Assembly (NCBI GenBank): GCA_964519955.1
Contig: CAZFLM010000011.1
Location: 1 to 64,000 of the forward strand
From: CAZFLM01 sp964519955
Lineage (GTDB): Bacteria; Armatimonadota; Chthonomonadetes; Chthonomonadales; CAJBBX01
DNA: 64,000 nucleotides
Reading direction: 5' to 3'
Position numbers and translations under genes: made by a program. The stretch's first letter is position 1, and each line of letters starts with the position of its first letter. The notes below the pieces were generated by a model that saw only the letters and a list, made by a program, of their open reading frames with translations, made no database searches and had not been told where the DNA came from. Shown here in pieces: positions 33,030-42,600 of this stretch.

Positions 33030-34046
33030 ATGAGCGCGACATCAAGGGAACTGGTCCATCAGACGCTGGCTCTCGAAGGGCCCGCCCGCGCGCCCAGGCA
33101 GTTGTGGGTGCTGCCCTGGGCTGCGACGAACTACCCGATCCAGCTCGACCAGATACGCCGTGACTACCCGGACGATATCGTGGGTGTCGGCGGGCACCAC
33201 CGCGAGGTGGCCCATACGCACGGCGATCCGTACCGCGTCGGCGACTACGTCGACGAGTGGGGCAGCGTGTTTCGCAACATCCAGCCCGGCGTCATCGGCG
33301 AGGTGAAGGAGCCGCTGATCCAGGACTGGGAGACGGACGTGCCTCGCGTGCATGTCCCTCGCGAATGGCTCACAATCGATGTGGACCTGGTGAACCGCGA
33401 CTGCGACCAGACCGACTGCTTCACCACTGCCGGGGCCTGTCCGCGCCCCTTCGAACAGCTCCAGTTCCTGCGCGGCACCGAGAACGTCTATGCGGATATC
33501 GCCGAGCGCCCCGCGGAGATGATGCGCTTCCTCGCGGAGATGCACTGCTTCTACTGCGAGTTGCTGGAGGCCTGGGCCGCGACGGACGTCGACTCGTTGA
33601 TGTTCATGGATGACTGGGGCTCCCAGCGCGGCCTGCTCATCCGGCCGGCGGCGTGGCGCGAGATCTTCAAGCCGATGTACCGCGACTACGTCCAGATCGC
33701 GCACTCGGCCGGCAAGAAGGCGTTCATGCACTCGGACGGCCACATCGGGGCGGTCTACCCGGACCTGATCGAGATCGGGCTCGACGCGGTGAACTCGCAG
33801 ATCTTCTGCATGGGCGTGGGGGATCTGAAGCAGTACGCGGGCCAGATCACGTTCTGGGGCGAGATCGACCGCCAGGACCTGCTGCCGAACGCGACGACGG
33901 AGGAGATCGACCAGGTCGTGCGGTCGGTGTACGACAACCTGTGGGCCAACGGCGGGTGCATCGCCCAGTGCGAGTTCGGTGCGGGAGCGCGGCCGGAGAA
34001 CGTACGGCAAGTGTATGCGTCGTGGGACGCGGTGAGTACGAAGTAG
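33030..34046 (+). CDS. Uroporphyrinogen decarboxylase-family (URO-D) protein 1
   Basis: 338 residues of the URO-D/MtaA-like superfamily. Recognisable segments: DSLMFMDDWGSQRGLLIRPA, FKPMYRDYVQIAHSAGKKAF, MHSDGHIGAVYPDLIEIGLD and GQITFWGEIDRQDLLPNAT. Members outside heme synthesis are mostly methyltransferases that move methyl groups from corrinoid proteins, or proteins of unknown substrate in glycan-rich clusters. The His-Ser-Asp-Gly segment replaces the HxCGN zinc motif of MtaA, so catalysis may differ. No strong ribosome binding site precedes ATG 33030. A second URO-D protein follows at 34101. Confidence 0.85.
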   Translation: MSATSRELVHQTLALEGPARAPRQLWVLPWAATNYPIQLDQIRRDYPDDIVGVGGHHREVAHTHGDPYRVGDYVDEWGSVFRNIQPGVIGEVKEPLIQDWETDVPRVHVPREWLTIDVDLVNRDCDQTDCFTTAGACPRPFEQLQFLRGTENVYADIAERPAEMMRFLAEMHCFYCELLEAWAATDVDSLMFMDDWGSQRGLLIRPAAWREIFKPMYRDYVQIAHSAGKKAFMHSDGHIGAVYPDLIEIGLDAVNSQIFCMGVGDLKQYAGQITFWGEIDRQDLLPNATTEEIDQVVRSVYDNLWANGGCIAQCEFGAGARPENVRQVYASWDAVSTK

Positions 34047-34080
34047 CCGGAAGCCAGAAGCCAGAAGCAAGTAGATACCA
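34047..34080 (+). repeat. GAAGCCAGAAGC-type intergenic repeat
   Basis: CGGAAGCCAGAAGCCAGAAG followed by CAAGTAG, directly after a stop codon. Related copies occur at 35163-35186, 36163-36190 and, inverted, 19355-19391. Confidence 0.55.
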
Positions 34081-34100
34081 AGCGGGGGGACAGACTGGAG

Positions 34101-35162
34101 ATGGATCGTAGCTTCTACCTCGACCTTGCCGGGTCGGGGCTGCGCATGCCGATTGGCACCGACCTGGTGCTGCGTGAGAAGTCGGACGAGGACGCCATCC
34201 TGCTCGATGGCGTTCGGCTCGGGGAGGTGGTGGTCGAGTCGGCGCAGCGCTACCGCACGCCGCTCGCCGTGCCGCTGATGGACCTGACCGTCGAGAAGGA
34301 GGCGCTGCTGACGATCCTCGGCGTGCCGAAGGCCGAGATACCGACGTACCACTTCCACGGCGCCCCAGGCGCCGACGTGGCCGCGAAGGTCGCCGAAGGG
34401 CTGAAGGGGTCGCTGACGCTGCGCATGAATGCGAACGTGGCCGCGATCGAGTACGTGGCCGCCAACACGGACCTCGTTCCGTGCGGCATGAGCATCGGGC
34501 CGTTCTCGCTCATGACGAAGCTCATCGCCGACCCGATCGGGCCCGTGTACATGGCGGGCACCGGCGTGACCGCGGACGAGGACCCGGAGGTGAAGGCGGT
34601 CGAGGAGGCGCTGGAGCTGGCGCAGATGGTGATCGAGCGCTCGCTTGCGGCACAGATCGAGGCCGGCGCGAAGCTGATCATCGTGTGCGAGCCGGCGGCG
34701 AACCTGGTCTACTTCTCGCCGAAGCAGCTCGCGAAGGGTTCCGACGTGTTCGAGCGCATGGTGATGGCGCCGAACCGGCGGTTGAAGGCCCAGCTCGATG
34801 CGGCCGGCGTGGATCTCTTCTTCCACGACTGCGGCGAGCTGATGGACGAGATGGTGGCCCAGTTCGCGACGCTGGAGCCGGTCATCATGAGCCTGGGCAG
34901 CTCGCGCAAGCTGTGGGAGGACGCCGCGCGGGTGCCCAAGAGCATCGTGCTCTACGGCAACCTGCCGACGAAGCGCTTCTACGCGGCCGACCTGACCGTC
35001 GCGCAAGTCGAAGACATGGCGTGCGACCTGCTCGGGAAGATGGCGGCGGCCGGACACCCGTTCATCCTCGGCAGCGAGTGCGACGTGCTGAGCGTGCCGG
35101 ACGTCCGCGAGGCCATCACCGAGAAGGTGGCGGCGTTCCTGGGGTGCGGCTGCGGGAAGTAG
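34101..35162 (+). CDS. Uroporphyrinogen decarboxylase-family (MtaA/CmuA-like) protein 2
   Basis: 353 residues of the URO-D superfamily. Motifs: LAVPLMDLTVEKEALL, GMSIGPFSLMTKL, LIIVCEPAANLVYFSP, AAGVDLFFHDCGELMDEMV and ILGSECDVLSVPDVREAI. The HDCGE and SECDV positions correspond to the His/Cys zinc ligands of MtaA-like corrinoid methyltransferases (inferred). It is encoded 54 bp after URO-D protein 1. An MtaB-like enzyme lies at 50-51 kb, but no corrinoid-binding protein is seen in the window. Confidence 0.87.
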   Translation: MDRSFYLDLAGSGLRMPIGTDLVLREKSDEDAILLDGVRLGEVVVESAQRYRTPLAVPLMDLTVEKEALLTILGVPKAEIPTYHFHGAPGADVAAKVAEGLKGSLTLRMNANVAAIEYVAANTDLVPCGMSIGPFSLMTKLIADPIGPVYMAGTGVTADEDPEVKAVEEALELAQMVIERSLAAQIEAGAKLIIVCEPAANLVYFSPKQLAKGSDVFERMVMAPNRRLKAQLDAAGVDLFFHDCGELMDEMVAQFATLEPVIMSLGSSRKLWEDAARVPKSIVLYGNLPTKRFYAADLTVAQVEDMACDLLGKMAAAGHPFILGSECDVLSVPDVREAITEKVAAFLGCGCGK

Positions 35163-35186
35163 GCGGAAGGCGGAAGTCAGAAGCTG
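35163..35186 (+). repeat. GAAGTCAGAAGC-type intergenic repeat
   Basis: GGCGGAAGGCGGAAGTCAGA followed by AGC, directly after the URO-D stop; a looser relative of the copy at 34047-34080. Confidence 0.45.
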
Positions 35187-35227
35187 TGGTACATTCGCGG
35201 TGTACCATTGGCCATGGAGGTGACGGA

Positions 35228-35719
35228 ATGGCTCTCAACAAGCTAACCGCCAAGGACGCTTTGGATCGGTGGGTCGCGAACCTGCGCGACCTGTTCGACC
35301 GCATCGCGGCGGTAGCGGAACAAGCGGGTTGGTCGCGCGCTGACCGCATCGCCGACGCGAAGGAGGATCCCTTCAGTCTCGGTGCCTCTATCGCGTACGG
35401 CGTACCGGTGATGGTGCTTACCAGGCCAGGTTGCGATGGGGCGGATGAGCAGTCTGTCACGTTCGAGCCGCGCCACCGATTCACGATCGGGGCCGCTGGT
35501 CGCATCGACGTGTACTCGAGCCCTGCCCTCGGTGAAGCGATGCTGCTGCGCATACCCAACACCAACGGTGTGGAGGACCTCACCTGGGAGGAGGCGGAGG
35601 AGCGTGTCGAGAAGGCGCCCTGGTGTGCCTACTCGCAGGAGCGCCACCCGCTCGACTACAACTTGGATGACGATGACAGCTTGCTGGCGCTTCTAGAGGA
35701 ACTCGTTCGGCGGCAATAG
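35228..35719 (+). CDS. Hypothetical protein (163 aa)
   Basis: No family is recognised. The N-terminal half looks helical (ALDRWVANLRDLFDRIAAVA, WSRADRIADAKEDPF), the middle is beta-rich (VMVLTRPGCDGADEQSVTFE, RIDVYSSPALGEAMLLRIP) and the C-terminus is acidic (DDDDSLLALLEELVRRQ). ATG 35228 has GGAGGTGA upstream. A broken HEPN-like gene starts 13 nt after its stop, so the two may have formed a toxin/antitoxin-type pair; this is inference from spacing only. Confidence 0.75.
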   Translation: MALNKLTAKDALDRWVANLRDLFDRIAAVAEQAGWSRADRIADAKEDPFSLGASIAYGVPVMVLTRPGCDGADEQSVTFEPRHRFTIGAAGRIDVYSSPALGEAMLLRIPNTNGVEDLTWEEAEERVEKAPWCAYSQERHPLDYNLDDDDSLLALLEELVRRQ

Positions 35720-35732
35720 GCTGAGGACAACA

Positions 35733-36163
35733 TTGACCAATCCCTATGTCGACTTGAGGAATGTGTTTCGGTTCCTTGAGTGCGCCTCGCGGCAGCGAGA
35801 CGTCACATCGAGATGTGGAGGGCTGCCACATAGGCTGCGCGGCCGCGACCCAGAGAGCGCCATTCAGACTACCTGTTCTCTCTCCTGCTGGTGTCGATGG
35901 TAGCGCAGCTCGAGGACGACATTGAGCGACTCCGTGATGTCCCTTGCTTGCGACAGACAGATAAGCTGTCCCGCCGCCTCTTGATACTGCGCGACCACTT
36001 CCAGATCAGTGTGGACTCCTTCGACGCCGTGGACCGCATCCGTGACGCTCGCAACCGGTTCGTCCACGACGGAGTGGTAGGAGCCGATGTGGGGTGTACG
36101 AGCAAGGAGTTGCCGGGAGTTATCGTTGACTTCCTGAATAGCTGCAATCACCCGGACTACTGA
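35733..36163 (+). pseudogene. Frameshifted gene for a HEPN-like protein
   Basis: Reading frame 1 starts at TTG 35733 (TNPYVDLRNVFRFLECASRQ) and meets a stop at 35901-35903. A second frame is open from 35834 and carries LFSLLLVSMVAQLEDDIERL, a helical middle and DRIRDARNRFVHDGVVGAD. RNRFVH is the R-x4-H motif of HEPN ribonuclease-like domains. A shift between about 35834 and 35903 would join them into one protein of about 143 residues. It could be decay or a sequencing error. A shorter intact version from GTG 35891 (90 aa) is the alternative. Confidence 0.55.
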
Positions 36164-36190
36164 GAAGTCAGAAGCTAGAAGCCAGAAGGG
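36163..36190 (+). repeat. GAAGCTAGAAGCC-type intergenic repeat
   Basis: GAGAAGTCAGAAGCTAGAAG followed by CCAGAAG, directly after a stop codon, as at 34047-34080. Confidence 0.5.
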
Positions 36191-36316
36191 GGCGGCGCGA
36201 GCGTGCGCTGCCCCTTTCCGATTCGCTGGCGGCAGGATTACCTCCGTCGCGCTTCGTATCTGGTTGCCGGAGGCCGGCGCTGCCCGACACCACTTGCCGC
36301 TCGCCGGATGACTGCC

Positions 36317-38944
36317 ATGCGCCTGTTCGCCGCCGTAGCCCTGACGCTGCTGGTCGCTCCGCTGGCCGTTCGCGCTGAGGAAGTCAATGTGGCGCTCGCC
36401 TCGAACGGCGCTTCGATCCGAGCCGACTCCGAGTACCTGAACTCGTCGGACGATACGGGGGGCCAGGCCCCGGCTTCGCGCCTCATCGATGGCGTGATCC
36501 GCGACGTGAACGAGCCGCCAGGCTCCAACCGCTGGCACTCCGACCTCTCGCGGCCGCATCCGCACTGGGTGTGGGTCCGCTTTGCGAAGCCCGCGCGCAT
36601 CCACAAGGTCGTGCTGTGGCGGGCGGACATCGGCGCGCCGGTGGACTTCGTCGGCCAGACGACGATCGACCAGGGCCGCACACTCACCACGCTCTTCACG
36701 TGTCGCGACGTGGCACTGGACGCCGACAACCGGCACGTCGCGGTGGAGTTCGCCCCGATCGTCACGGACAACCTGCGCCTCCTGATCACGCGCTCCTCCA
36801 ACAAGGACTTCCCGCAGTACACGCAGGCGAGCGAGCTGGAGGTGTACGGCGAGTGGGCCGGCGCGGCCGCTCCCACACCCGAAAAGCCCGCGCCGGAGCG
36901 GACCGTCGGCGAGTTGGACGCGCTCGACCTGCCCGACGGGCTGACCGTGGAGACCAGCGGCAAGGGGATCACTTACTCGTCGCGATGGATGAGGGTCGGG
37001 TTTCCGCTGGACCGCCCGGGCATCAGCTTCCTCGGGCTCGACGCGGGTGGCTATGGCACGCTGGACCGCAACCTGCTGAAGGGGCCGCGGGGCATCGACC
37101 TGGTGGCGAGCGGCTGGGACGAGCAGATCGCGTCAGCCGACGCGTCGTTCACCGTGTCGCAGGCCGGCGCCGTGGTGAAGTACGCCGGCGTTCGCCTCGG
37201 GAGCCTGGAGACCGACGACCTGACCTTCACGGTGCGCCCCACCGAGCTGCGGGTGACGATCGACCGGCACATCGAGGGCGGGTACATCGCCACCGAATCC
37301 TCCCCGTTCCGCGCGCTGTTCGACGCGGCCGTGACGCCGCCGAGCCCGATGGGCAAGCTGCTGCGCAAGGGCGAGCTGGCCTTCCCCGTGTTCCTCCACT
37401 TCCCCGATCACGGCTCGCTGCTGGTCCGCGCGACCGGCGACCACCCGGCGTGGCGCTTCGTGGGGCGGCGCGGCGAGCGCGAGGTGCAGCTCTCGCTGGT
37501 GGAGGGGCTGCGGAGCACGGACGCGTGCATCGACGAGCAGCGCGGCGGCACGCGGCGCGTCACGCTCACGCTGACGATGCCGAAGGCCTGGATCAACGCG
37601 GGCGACAAGCCGCTGAGCCTGGAGCGCCAGGCGCTCCTGCGCGGCTGGCTCAATCTGTTTCAGTTCCGGCCGGACGTCGGGTGCCTCGCGAACAACTCCA
37701 TCAGCGACAACGTGCTGTTCTGCATGTACGAGTATGCCGACCAGGCGCTCTTCTCCGACGCCCTGTTCGACGACTTCGGCCCGATCGATCTCGTCCGCGC
37801 CAGCCTGGACTCCTACTTCGACGGGACATTCGGCTACGGCGGCGACCGCGACGTCTTCATGGACTCCGATCCGTCCATCGTCATCGCCGCGTGGGACTGC
37901 GTCGCGGGGTCGAACCCCCTGCGGCGGACGCCTGGGCTCAGCCTGCCGCAGGCGGTGTCCACCTGGCGCCGGTGGCAGGGGGACCTGAAGTGGCTGAGCA
38001 AGCGCATCGGCGACATCCGGAAGTACGCGGACCACATCGTCGCGGCGGATGTCGACGGCGATGGGCTGCCGGAGTCGAAGCGGACAGGCAACAGCGGCAG
38101 CGGCATCAACGGCGCCGGCGAGTGGTCGAGCAACTGGTGGGACGTGATCTCGTTCGGCTGGAAGGACGCCTATTCGATCGCGCTGGACTACCGCGCGCTG
38201 CGCTGCATGGCGGACATGGAGCAGCAGGTCGGCAACGAGCAGGGCGCCAAGCACTACCGCGATCATGCCGACGCCATACACCACGCCTACTACAGCACCT
38301 TCTACGACCCGAAGACCGGCGTGCTGGCCGGGTGGAAGAGCAAGGATGGGCAGCTTCACGACTACTACTTCACGTTCGTGAACGGCATCGCGTGCGCCTA
38401 CGGGCTGGTGACGAAGGAGCAGGGCAACGCGATCATGGACAAGATGCAGGCCAAGTTCAAGGAGGTGGGCTACACGAACTTCCGCATCGGCATGCCCGGC
38501 AACCTGATCCCGGTGGCGCGGCGGGACTACGCGGGCGGCGGCGTGCTGGGCCAGCCCTCGAAGGACGACGGCTCCGACTCGTTCCAGAGCTACGAGAACG
38601 GGGGCGCGACGGGCAGCTTCGCCTACTTCTACATCCAGGGGCTCTACGCGCTGGGCCGGAAGGCGGAGGCGGACGCGATCCTCACAGCGATGTACGAGGG
38701 GTACCGCGATGGGGTGTTCCAGAACGGCGTGGGCTCCGGCGTGGACTGGAAGCGCTGGGACGGCAAGCCGTGCGGCTACGAGGGTCTGCTGACCGACACG
38801 TACTACGCACTTACGGCGTACTGGACGGGCAAACGGGGCGAGGGCGTGCCGATGGCAGATCCGTGGGGTGTCGCCGACGCGTGGCGCCACAAGACCGACG
38901 AGCAGTTGCGGCGGCAGCAGGGGGACTGGCACAAGGCGCCGTGA
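36317..38944 (+). CDS. Secreted F5/8 type C (discoidin) plus six-hairpin glycosidase-like protein
   Basis: 875 residues. Signal peptide (MRLFAAVALTLLVAPLAVRA), then a discoidin-like carbohydrate-binding domain to about residue 180 (ASNGASIRADSEYLNSSDD, HPHWVWVRFAKPARIHKVVL). A beta-sandwich region precedes a helical toroid from about residue 440 to 860, with SSNWWDVISFGWKDAYSIAL, YGYGGDRD-type loops and YENGGATGSFAYFYIQGLYA. The toroid resembles alpha-L-rhamnosidase or GGH-type six-hairpin enzymes, but the numbered family is not certain. ATG 36317 gives the signal peptide; ATG 36308 is the alternative. Confidence 0.8.
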   Translation: MRLFAAVALTLLVAPLAVRAEEVNVALASNGASIRADSEYLNSSDDTGGQAPASRLIDGVIRDVNEPPGSNRWHSDLSRPHPHWVWVRFAKPARIHKVVLWRADIGAPVDFVGQTTIDQGRTLTTLFTCRDVALDADNRHVAVEFAPIVTDNLRLLITRSSNKDFPQYTQASELEVYGEWAGAAAPTPEKPAPERTVGELDALDLPDGLTVETSGKGITYSSRWMRVGFPLDRPGISFLGLDAGGYGTLDRNLLKGPRGIDLVASGWDEQIASADASFTVSQAGAVVKYAGVRLGSLETDDLTFTVRPTELRVTIDRHIEGGYIATESSPFRALFDAAVTPPSPMGKLLRKGELAFPVFLHFPDHGSLLVRATGDHPAWRFVGRRGEREVQLSLVEGLRSTDACIDEQRGGTRRVTLTLTMPKAWINAGDKPLSLERQALLRGWLNLFQFRPDVGCLANNSISDNVLFCMYEYADQALFSDALFDDFGPIDLVRASLDSYFDGTFGYGGDRDVFMDSDPSIVIAAWDCVAGSNPLRRTPGLSLPQAVSTWRRWQGDLKWLSKRIGDIRKYADHIVAADVDGDGLPESKRTGNSGSGINGAGEWSSNWWDVISFGWKDAYSIALDYRALRCMADMEQQVGNEQGAKHYRDHADAIHHAYYSTFYDPKTGVLAGWKSKDGQLHDYYFTFVNGIACAYGLVTKEQGNAIMDKMQAKFKEVGYTNFRIGMPGNLIPVARRDYAGGGVLGQPSKDDGSDSFQSYENGGATGSFAYFYIQGLYALGRKAEADAILTAMYEGYRDGVFQNGVGSGVDWKRWDGKPCGYEGLLTDTYYALTAYWTGKRGEGVPMADPWGVADAWRHKTDEQLRRQQGDWHKAP

Positions 38945-38960
38945 GGGGCGCGACGGCCTG

Positions 38961-38994
38961 GAATCCACCGATGGACACCGATGAACGGCGATGA
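38961..38994 (+). repeat. CCACCGATG-type intergenic repeat, copy 1
   Basis: GAATCCACCGATGGACACCG continues ATGAACGGCGATGA. Related copies are at 46048-46081 and 47894-47975, each just after a gene. Confidence 0.6.
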
Positions 38995-39016
38995 TGGGAG
39001 TGGGGTGGCTGTGGAC

Positions 39017-39538
39017 ATGCGAGTTCGGCGGCGGGTGGTTGTGGTCGGGGTGGTGGCGCTCCTCGTCGCGGGCATCGTCTGGCTGTGCCGGCCGCGGGCG
39101 CAGGAGTACCGGTGGTACGTCTCGCCGCCGCTGGACGCCGCCGGGCGGCGGGTGAAGGTGTTGGTGCCGGTGGGGTGGGAGGTGGACCAGGATGAGTCCA
39201 CGTCCGTTGTCGCTCCCCTTATCGCTCACCAGCGTGTCGTCATCACGCTGCGCGCCGCGACACCGATGCTGCTGCGGCTCATCCGGCAAGCGCTGGGGCG
39301 CCCTGCCACGGAGCGAGCGCGTGTCACCGTGGCCGCAGCCCTGAGCCTGAGGGGGCTAGGCGCGACGAAGAGCGACCTGCTGCCCGGCGAGCAGGAACTG
39401 CCCGATGGGATGGAGAGCCATACATCGATCGTGTCGGGCAGCCCGCCGGTCTACGTGTACCTATCGTGTGTCGACACGGACCGCGATGTACACCGTACCT
39501 TGCGGGCCACTGCCTGCAACAGCCTGCTGATCGAGTGA
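39017..39538 (+). CDS. Small membrane-anchored protein, YRWYVSPPLDAAG family copy 1
   Basis: 173 residues. One N-terminal membrane segment (VVVVGVVALLVAGIVWLC), then RPRAQEYRWYVSPPLDAAGR and VKVLVPVGW, a unique middle part and the end ACNSLLIE. Copies 2 and 3 (43788-44339 and 44336-44863) share the first 55 residues almost exactly, down to DNA level, and a short C-terminal motif, but not the middle. The family is unrecognised. The ATG at 39017 is chosen for the compact anchor; an upstream ATG at 38981 falls in the repeat. Confidence 0.7.
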   Translation: MRVRRRVVVVGVVALLVAGIVWLCRPRAQEYRWYVSPPLDAAGRRVKVLVPVGWEVDQDESTSVVAPLIAHQRVVITLRAATPMLLRLIRQALGRPATERARVTVAAALSLRGLGATKSDLLPGEQELPDGMESHTSIVSGSPPVYVYLSCVDTDRDVHRTLRATACNSLLIE

Positions 39539-39616
39539 CGAGGCAGCGGCTACGGAGCCAGCGCGCGAACGCCGCAGATGCCATCCGATAGGTCGCATCC
39601 GATCTGAGGGGGATGT

Positions 39617-42600
39617 ATGCACATGCACCACGCCAGTGTCCTAGCCGGCCTCGTGGCCGTCCTCGCTTCCTCGCCGGACGCCCGCGCGCCCGCCACGTTC
39701 TATGTGTCCCACTCCGGGCGCGACACGTGGTCGGGGCGGCTGGCGGCGCCGAACGCGGCGCGCAGCGATGGCCCCTTCGCGACACTGGAGCGGGCGCGCG
39801 ACGCGGCGCGTGCGGCGAAGGGCGGCGGCATCACGGTCACGGTGCGCGGCGGCACGTACCGGCTGAGCCGCACGTTCGCGCTCACGGAGGAGGACTCCGG
39901 GACCGCGGCGAGCCCCGTCACGTGGCGGGCGGCTCCCGGCGAGGTGGTGACGCTGACGGGCGCGGCGCCGGTGCGCGGGTGGCGGCGCGGAGCGGGCGGG
40001 GTGTGGACCGCCGACCTGAAGCGGCAGGGCCTGGGCGACTTCCGGTTCCGCGAGCTGTTCTGGCAGGGCGAGCGGCAGACGCTGGCGCGCTTCCCGAACC
40101 TCGACCCGAAGCACCCCGTGACGGGCGGCATGCTGTACGTCGACGAACCGGGCCAGCCGCAGCGCACCAGCTTCCGCTACGCCGAGGGCGCCGTCCCCTT
40201 CGGCAAGTGGAAGAGCTGGCCGCAGGCCGAGGTCGTCATGTGGCCCTACAACTGCTGGGACCACAACATCGTGCGCATCGCGGATGTCGACACCGAGGCG
40301 CGGCAGATCACGCTGCGCTACCCGGTGGCCGGCAAGATCGAGGTCGGGAACCGCTACTTCGTACAGAACGTGCGCGCCGCCATGGATGCGCCCGGCGAGT
40401 GGTACAGCGACTGGCGGACGGGGCAGCTCTCCTTCATCCCGCCGGATGGACGCGCGCCGCGCGATGGCGACGTGACCGTGCCGATGCTGGAGAACCTGGT
40501 GCTCCTCAGCGGAATACCGGAGCGCTCGATCGAGCACGTCCGGTTCCAGGGCTTCCACCTGGCGGGCGCGCGGCAGGACGGCATCGTGCTGGAGGGCGCG
40601 CGCGACTGCGAGGTGGTCGGCTGCACGGTCGCGCAGGTGGGCGGCGTCGGGATCAACGTCGGGTTCCTGCGCAACGCGGCGAAGGGGATCGGGCTGCCGA
40701 GCCGCCAGGGCGGGCGCGCGAGTCTGCCGCGGCACTCCGGCGACCGCGCGCTCGTGTTCAGCTACCCGTGCACCGGCTGCCGCGTGGTGGGCAGCGACAT
40801 CGATTCGGTGGGCGGCGACGGCATCGTGCTCGGCGGGTCCGGCAACGTGGCGGACAACAACACGGTCTCGCGCACGGGCATCTACGACCGGGTGAGCGCC
40901 GGCGTGACGGTGTGCGGCGAGGAGAACCGGGTCTCGCACAACGCCATCCACGACGTGCCGCGCGACGGCATCTTCGTCAACGGCGGGCGGAACACGGCGG
41001 AGTACAACGACATCCGCAACTCGATGCTGTACACCGCCGACAACGCCGCCATCGCCCTTCGGCAGCACGACATCAAGCTCGCGATGCAGCAGAAGGGCAA
41101 CGTGCTGCGCTTCAATCGGATCCTCGACGTGGTCGGCTACGGGAGCGACCCGCATTGCACGCACCCGGGCGACGGCTACGCCTCTCCATTCTGCAGCTTC
41201 GGCATTTACCTCGACAGCTTCGTCTCCGGGACCACGGTCTACGGCAACGTGATCGCGCGGACCGGCGGCGCCGACGTGTTCGTGCAGTTCGGCGGCGGCA
41301 ACATCGTCGAGAACAACATCATCGTGGAGGGGCCTGCAAAGCGCGTCCAGTACGATGCGATCGTCTTCTTCGGCACCTTCATGTTCGGCGAGGGCAACCA
41401 GGCCTACCGCGACACCGAGCCGTCGAACGTGTTCCGCCACAATGTGTTCGCGTACCGCGGGCCGGAGACGCTCCTCTACCAGGTGGGGCACTGGGACGAC
41501 CCGCCGGACTGGAACCCTCGCCAGGCCGTCTTCGACGACAACCTGATCTGGCGCGGCGGTCTGCCTATCGCAACGAACATGCACAGGCGGACCATCTGCA
41601 GGTCGCTGGCGGAGTGGCAGGCGAAGGGGCACGACACGCGCTCGGTGGTCGCCGACCCGGGCTTCGTGGACGCCGCGCACGACGACTACCGCCTGCGCCC
41701 GGGCTCGCCCGCGTACGGCATCGGCTTCGCGGACATCAACGCCGACCTGGCGAAGATCGGGCCCTACGCGAGCGCCGATAGGGCGACCTGGCCGGTCCGT
41801 ACGCTGGCGCTGAAGCGCGAGGCCCCGGTGGTCTTCCGCTTCCCGAGGACCGGCGCGACCATCGTTGATGGGTTCGAGACGACGCCTCCCGGGTCGCCGC
41901 CGGTCGGCATGCAGGTCAGCGTGACGCCGCCGTCGGTCCTCTCGACGACTGAGGCTGCCGCGCACATGGGGCGCCGGAGCCTGGAGTTCACCAAGGCGCC
42001 GGGCGTGGGCAAGCCATGGGAGCCGCACCTTTACTGCTACCCGCGCCTCACGGAGGGCAAGGTTAGGCTGTCGATCGACGTGCTGAACCGCAAGGACGCG
42101 CTCGCCGACCTGTACGTCGAGTTCCGCGACTGGGCGAAGGAACTGCTCGTCGGCCCCACGTTCCGCGTGGATCATGACGGCATCGTCTACGCGAATGGGC
42201 GGATGGGCGCGGGCGGGCAGGAGATCGGGCGCGTGCCGCTCGGCGAGTGGTTCACGGTCACGATGGAGTTTGCGCTCGGCAAGGCGCGGGTGGACGATCT
42301 CTACACGATCCGTATCCTGGCGCCGGGCCGGCCGGACCAGGTTGCCACGCAGCCCTACCCCGACAAGGCGTTCACCTCGGCGACCTGGTTCGGCATCTCG
42401 AGTACCGGGGCTTCGCAGTCCACGTTCTACGCCGACAACCTCATCGTGGGCGATCCCGCCTCGCCCAAGGGGCGCAAGGCACCCTCCGCGGTGTCCATCG
42501 TCGGCCCGAAGCGCGCCGTGCCCGCCACGGGGAGCCGGCCGCTTGCGGCGGACGCCCTGGCAGGTGAGTGGGAGCTCGACGACCCCGGCTACCGCATCGC

